Shown here in pieces: positions 62,778 to 64,000 of a DNA stretch of 64,000 nucleotides; the stretch's first letter is position 1; every line of letters begins with the position of its first letter. The stretch is from positions 9,570 through 73,569 of the forward strand of contig CAYGPR010000017.1 in the NCBI GenBank assembly GCA_964351985.1, given 5' to 3'. Position numbers and translations under genes: made by a program. The DNA is from Meishania sp964351985. GTDB taxonomy: Bacteria > Bacteroidota > Bacteroidia > Flavobacteriales > Flavobacteriaceae. The notes under the pieces were generated by a model, which was given only the letters and a program-made list of their open reading frames with translations, made no database searches and had not been told where the DNA came from.

Positions 62778-64000
62778 ATGAGTGCAACAAAAACACTATT
62801 TGACAAAGTTTGGGATTCACACGTTGTCCACCAAATCGAAAACGGGCCAGATGTACTGTTCATCGACCGCCACATGGTGCACGAGGTCACGAGTCCCGTT
62901 GCTTTTTTAGGTTTGAAAAATCGAGGAATTCGCGTTATGCATCCTGAAAAAACGTTTGCGACCGCGGATCATAACACGCCTACTATCAATCAACATTTAC
63001 CTGTGGCGGATCCATTGTCTGCCAATCAATTGAAAATGTTGGAAGAAAATGCCAATGAATATGGTATTTCATATTGGGGACTGGGCCATGAAAAAAACGG
63101 AATCGTACATGTCGTAGGTCCGGAATATGGTATTACCCTGCCTGGCGCAACGATCGTTTGCGGCGATTCTCACACGTCTACGCACGGAGCTTTCGGGGCG
63201 ATTGCCTTCGGTATCGGGACTTCAGAAGTTGAAATGGTTTTGGCGACACAATGTATCATGCAGCCCAAACCAAAAAGAATGCGCATCAATATCACGGGCG
63301 AGCTTCAATACGGAGTCACGCCTAAAGATGTGGCGCTGTTCATCATATCACAATTGACTACCTCAGGTGCCACAGGATATTTTGTGGAATATGCCGGAGA
63401 CGTTTTCAAGAATATGACCATGGAGGGCCGAATGACGGTCTGTAACCTAAGTATAGAAATGGGTGCCCGTGGCGGAATGATCGCGCCCGATGAAACTACG
63501 TTCCATTATATTAAAGGAAGGGAATTCACACCCAAGGGAGCGGATTGGGACAAAGCCATGGACTACTGGCAAACCCTTTACACGGACCCGGATGCCATTT
63601 TCGATAAGGAATTGACGTTCGACGGTTCATTGATCGAACCCATGATTACGTATGGAACCAACCCGGGAATGGGAATGGGTATTTCAAATGACATTCCAAC
63701 TTCTGATATGGTACAAGGTGGAGCTTCGACCTATAAGAAATCGTTGCAATACATGAAATTCGATGAGGGTGATTCCATGATCGGAAAACCCATCGATTTT
63801 GTTTTCTTGGGAAGTTGTACTAACGGAAGAATCGAAGATTTTCGTGCTTTTGCCTCCATTGTCAAAGGAAGAAAAAAAGCGGAGAACGTAACCGCATGGC
63901 TCGTACCCGGAAGCCATAAAGTAGAATCGGCCATCAAGGAAGAAGGCATTCTGTGCATTTTGACCGACGCAGGTTTTGAACTGCGTGAACCTGGTTGTTC
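62778..64000 (+). CDS. leuC: 3-Isopropylmalate dehydratase large subunit, 3' end beyond window
   Basis: Leucine synthesis: isomerises 2- to 3-isopropylmalate with a 4Fe-4S cluster, as a heterodimer with LeuD. From ATG 62778 the product starts MSATKTLFDKVWDSHVV, then VCGDSHTSTHGAFGA, MGARGGMIAPDETTF and FLGSCTNGRIEDF (first cluster Cys), ending at EPGCS, the start of the second Cys pair. About 407 of some 465 codons are visible. It is the first gene of a probable leu operon that continues past the edge. It has its own -7 box, so is not part of the recG transcript. Confidence 0.96.
   Translation, partial: MSATKTLFDKVWDSHVVHQIENGPDVLFIDRHMVHEVTSPVAFLGLKNRGIRVMHPEKTFATADHNTPTINQHLPVADPLSANQLKMLEENANEYGISYWGLGHEKNGIVHVVGPEYGITLPGATIVCGDSHTSTHGAFGAIAFGIGTSEVEMVLATQCIMQPKPKRMRINITGELQYGVTPKDVALFIISQLTTSGATGYFVEYAGDVFKNMTMEGRMTVCNLSIEMGARGGMIAPDETTFHYIKGREFTPKGADWDKAMDYWQTLYTDPDAIFDKELTFDGSLIEPMITYGTNPGMGMGISNDIPTSDMVQGGASTYKKSLQYMKFDEGDSMIGKPIDFVFLGSCTNGRIEDFRAFASIVKGRKKAENVTAWLVPGSHKVESAIKEEGILCILTDAGFELREPGC

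Noticed and set aside
1..64000. tRNA, rRNA, CRISPR or prophage
   Set aside because: Intergenic gaps were read by eye; no cloverleaf, spaced repeats or phage structural genes were seen. Small RNAs cannot be excluded.

Overview
The window reads as chromosomal DNA of a marine-type flavobacterium (Bacteroidota, Flavobacteriaceae, close to genera such as Maribacter, Zobellia or Arenibacter). The evidence is the promoter type (many TAnnTTTG -7 boxes), a moderate-to-low GC content, many lipoproteins with Bacteroidota-type signals, a GH16 laminarinase-like lipoprotein, a fused E1 alpha/beta 2-oxoacid dehydrogenase, and lineage-typical families (DUF7935-, DUF1801- and DUF6958-like proteins, orphan HSDR_N protein next to holA, DUF559 elements). 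It is densely coding on both strands. I see no gap above about 300 bases, no rRNA, tRNA or CRISPR array, and no prophage.

Layout. 1-9.9 kb: chorismate synthase (cut by the left edge), a YdiJ-like FAD/Fe-S oxidase, a small outer-membrane protein, a thioredoxin lipoprotein, an LVIVD-type surface lipoprotein, a DUF3592-like protein, and a rhomboid protease divergent from an LpxL-type acyltransferase. 10-17.3 kb: sterol-desaturase family protein, phosphoglucosamine mutase, ACP phosphodiesterase, gamma-glutamyltransferase, a glutamate-receptor-like K+ channel and a GNAT. 17.3-24 kb: a DNA-repair block with a LexA-fold HTH/S24 regulator divergent from the radical SAM protein/TIGR03915 pair, then uvrA and a LOG-family protein. 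24-36.3 kb: an inactive-looking M1 peptidase fused to a beta-barrel, fused E1, a membrane AraC regulator with DoxX, M16 peptidase, a second DoxX and holA. 36-47.4 kb: orphan nuclease-fold protein, glycosyltransferase, OmpA lipoprotein, metzincin-like protease, YciO-like protein, esterase, a small four-gene operon behind a Crp-like regulator, and GH16. 47.5-64 kb: UvrD helicase, DsrE protein, M20 hydrolase, glutamate-synthase-like FMN protein, a degenerate OmpA paralogue, an unknown lipoprotein, DUF7935-like protein, patatin, M1 aminopeptidase, recG and the start of leuC.

The two most striking things are these. First, recG carries an in-frame insertion of about 145 codons encoding a complete DUF559 (Vsr-like nuclease) domain, bounded by C/G-rich inverted ends. 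A short non-coding relative of the same element lies directly upstream of recG. Second, a likely DNA-damage or stress-regulated module (S24 regulator, radical SAM repair candidate, TIGR03915 protein, then uvrA) has an elaborate palindromic operator array in its divergent promoter. Other notable items are a putative AraC-family direct-repeat operator with 21-bp spacing in front of doxX, a palindrome that supplies two divergent -7 boxes, a dispersed 13-bp palindrome found in two intergenic regions, and two paralogues that appear to have lost key residues (M1-like and OmpA-like).

Start codons were re-chosen where ATG, promoter position or signal peptide favoured an internal start; a few genes appear to use TTG or GTG. 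Family assignments rest on motifs read by eye, without database searches.
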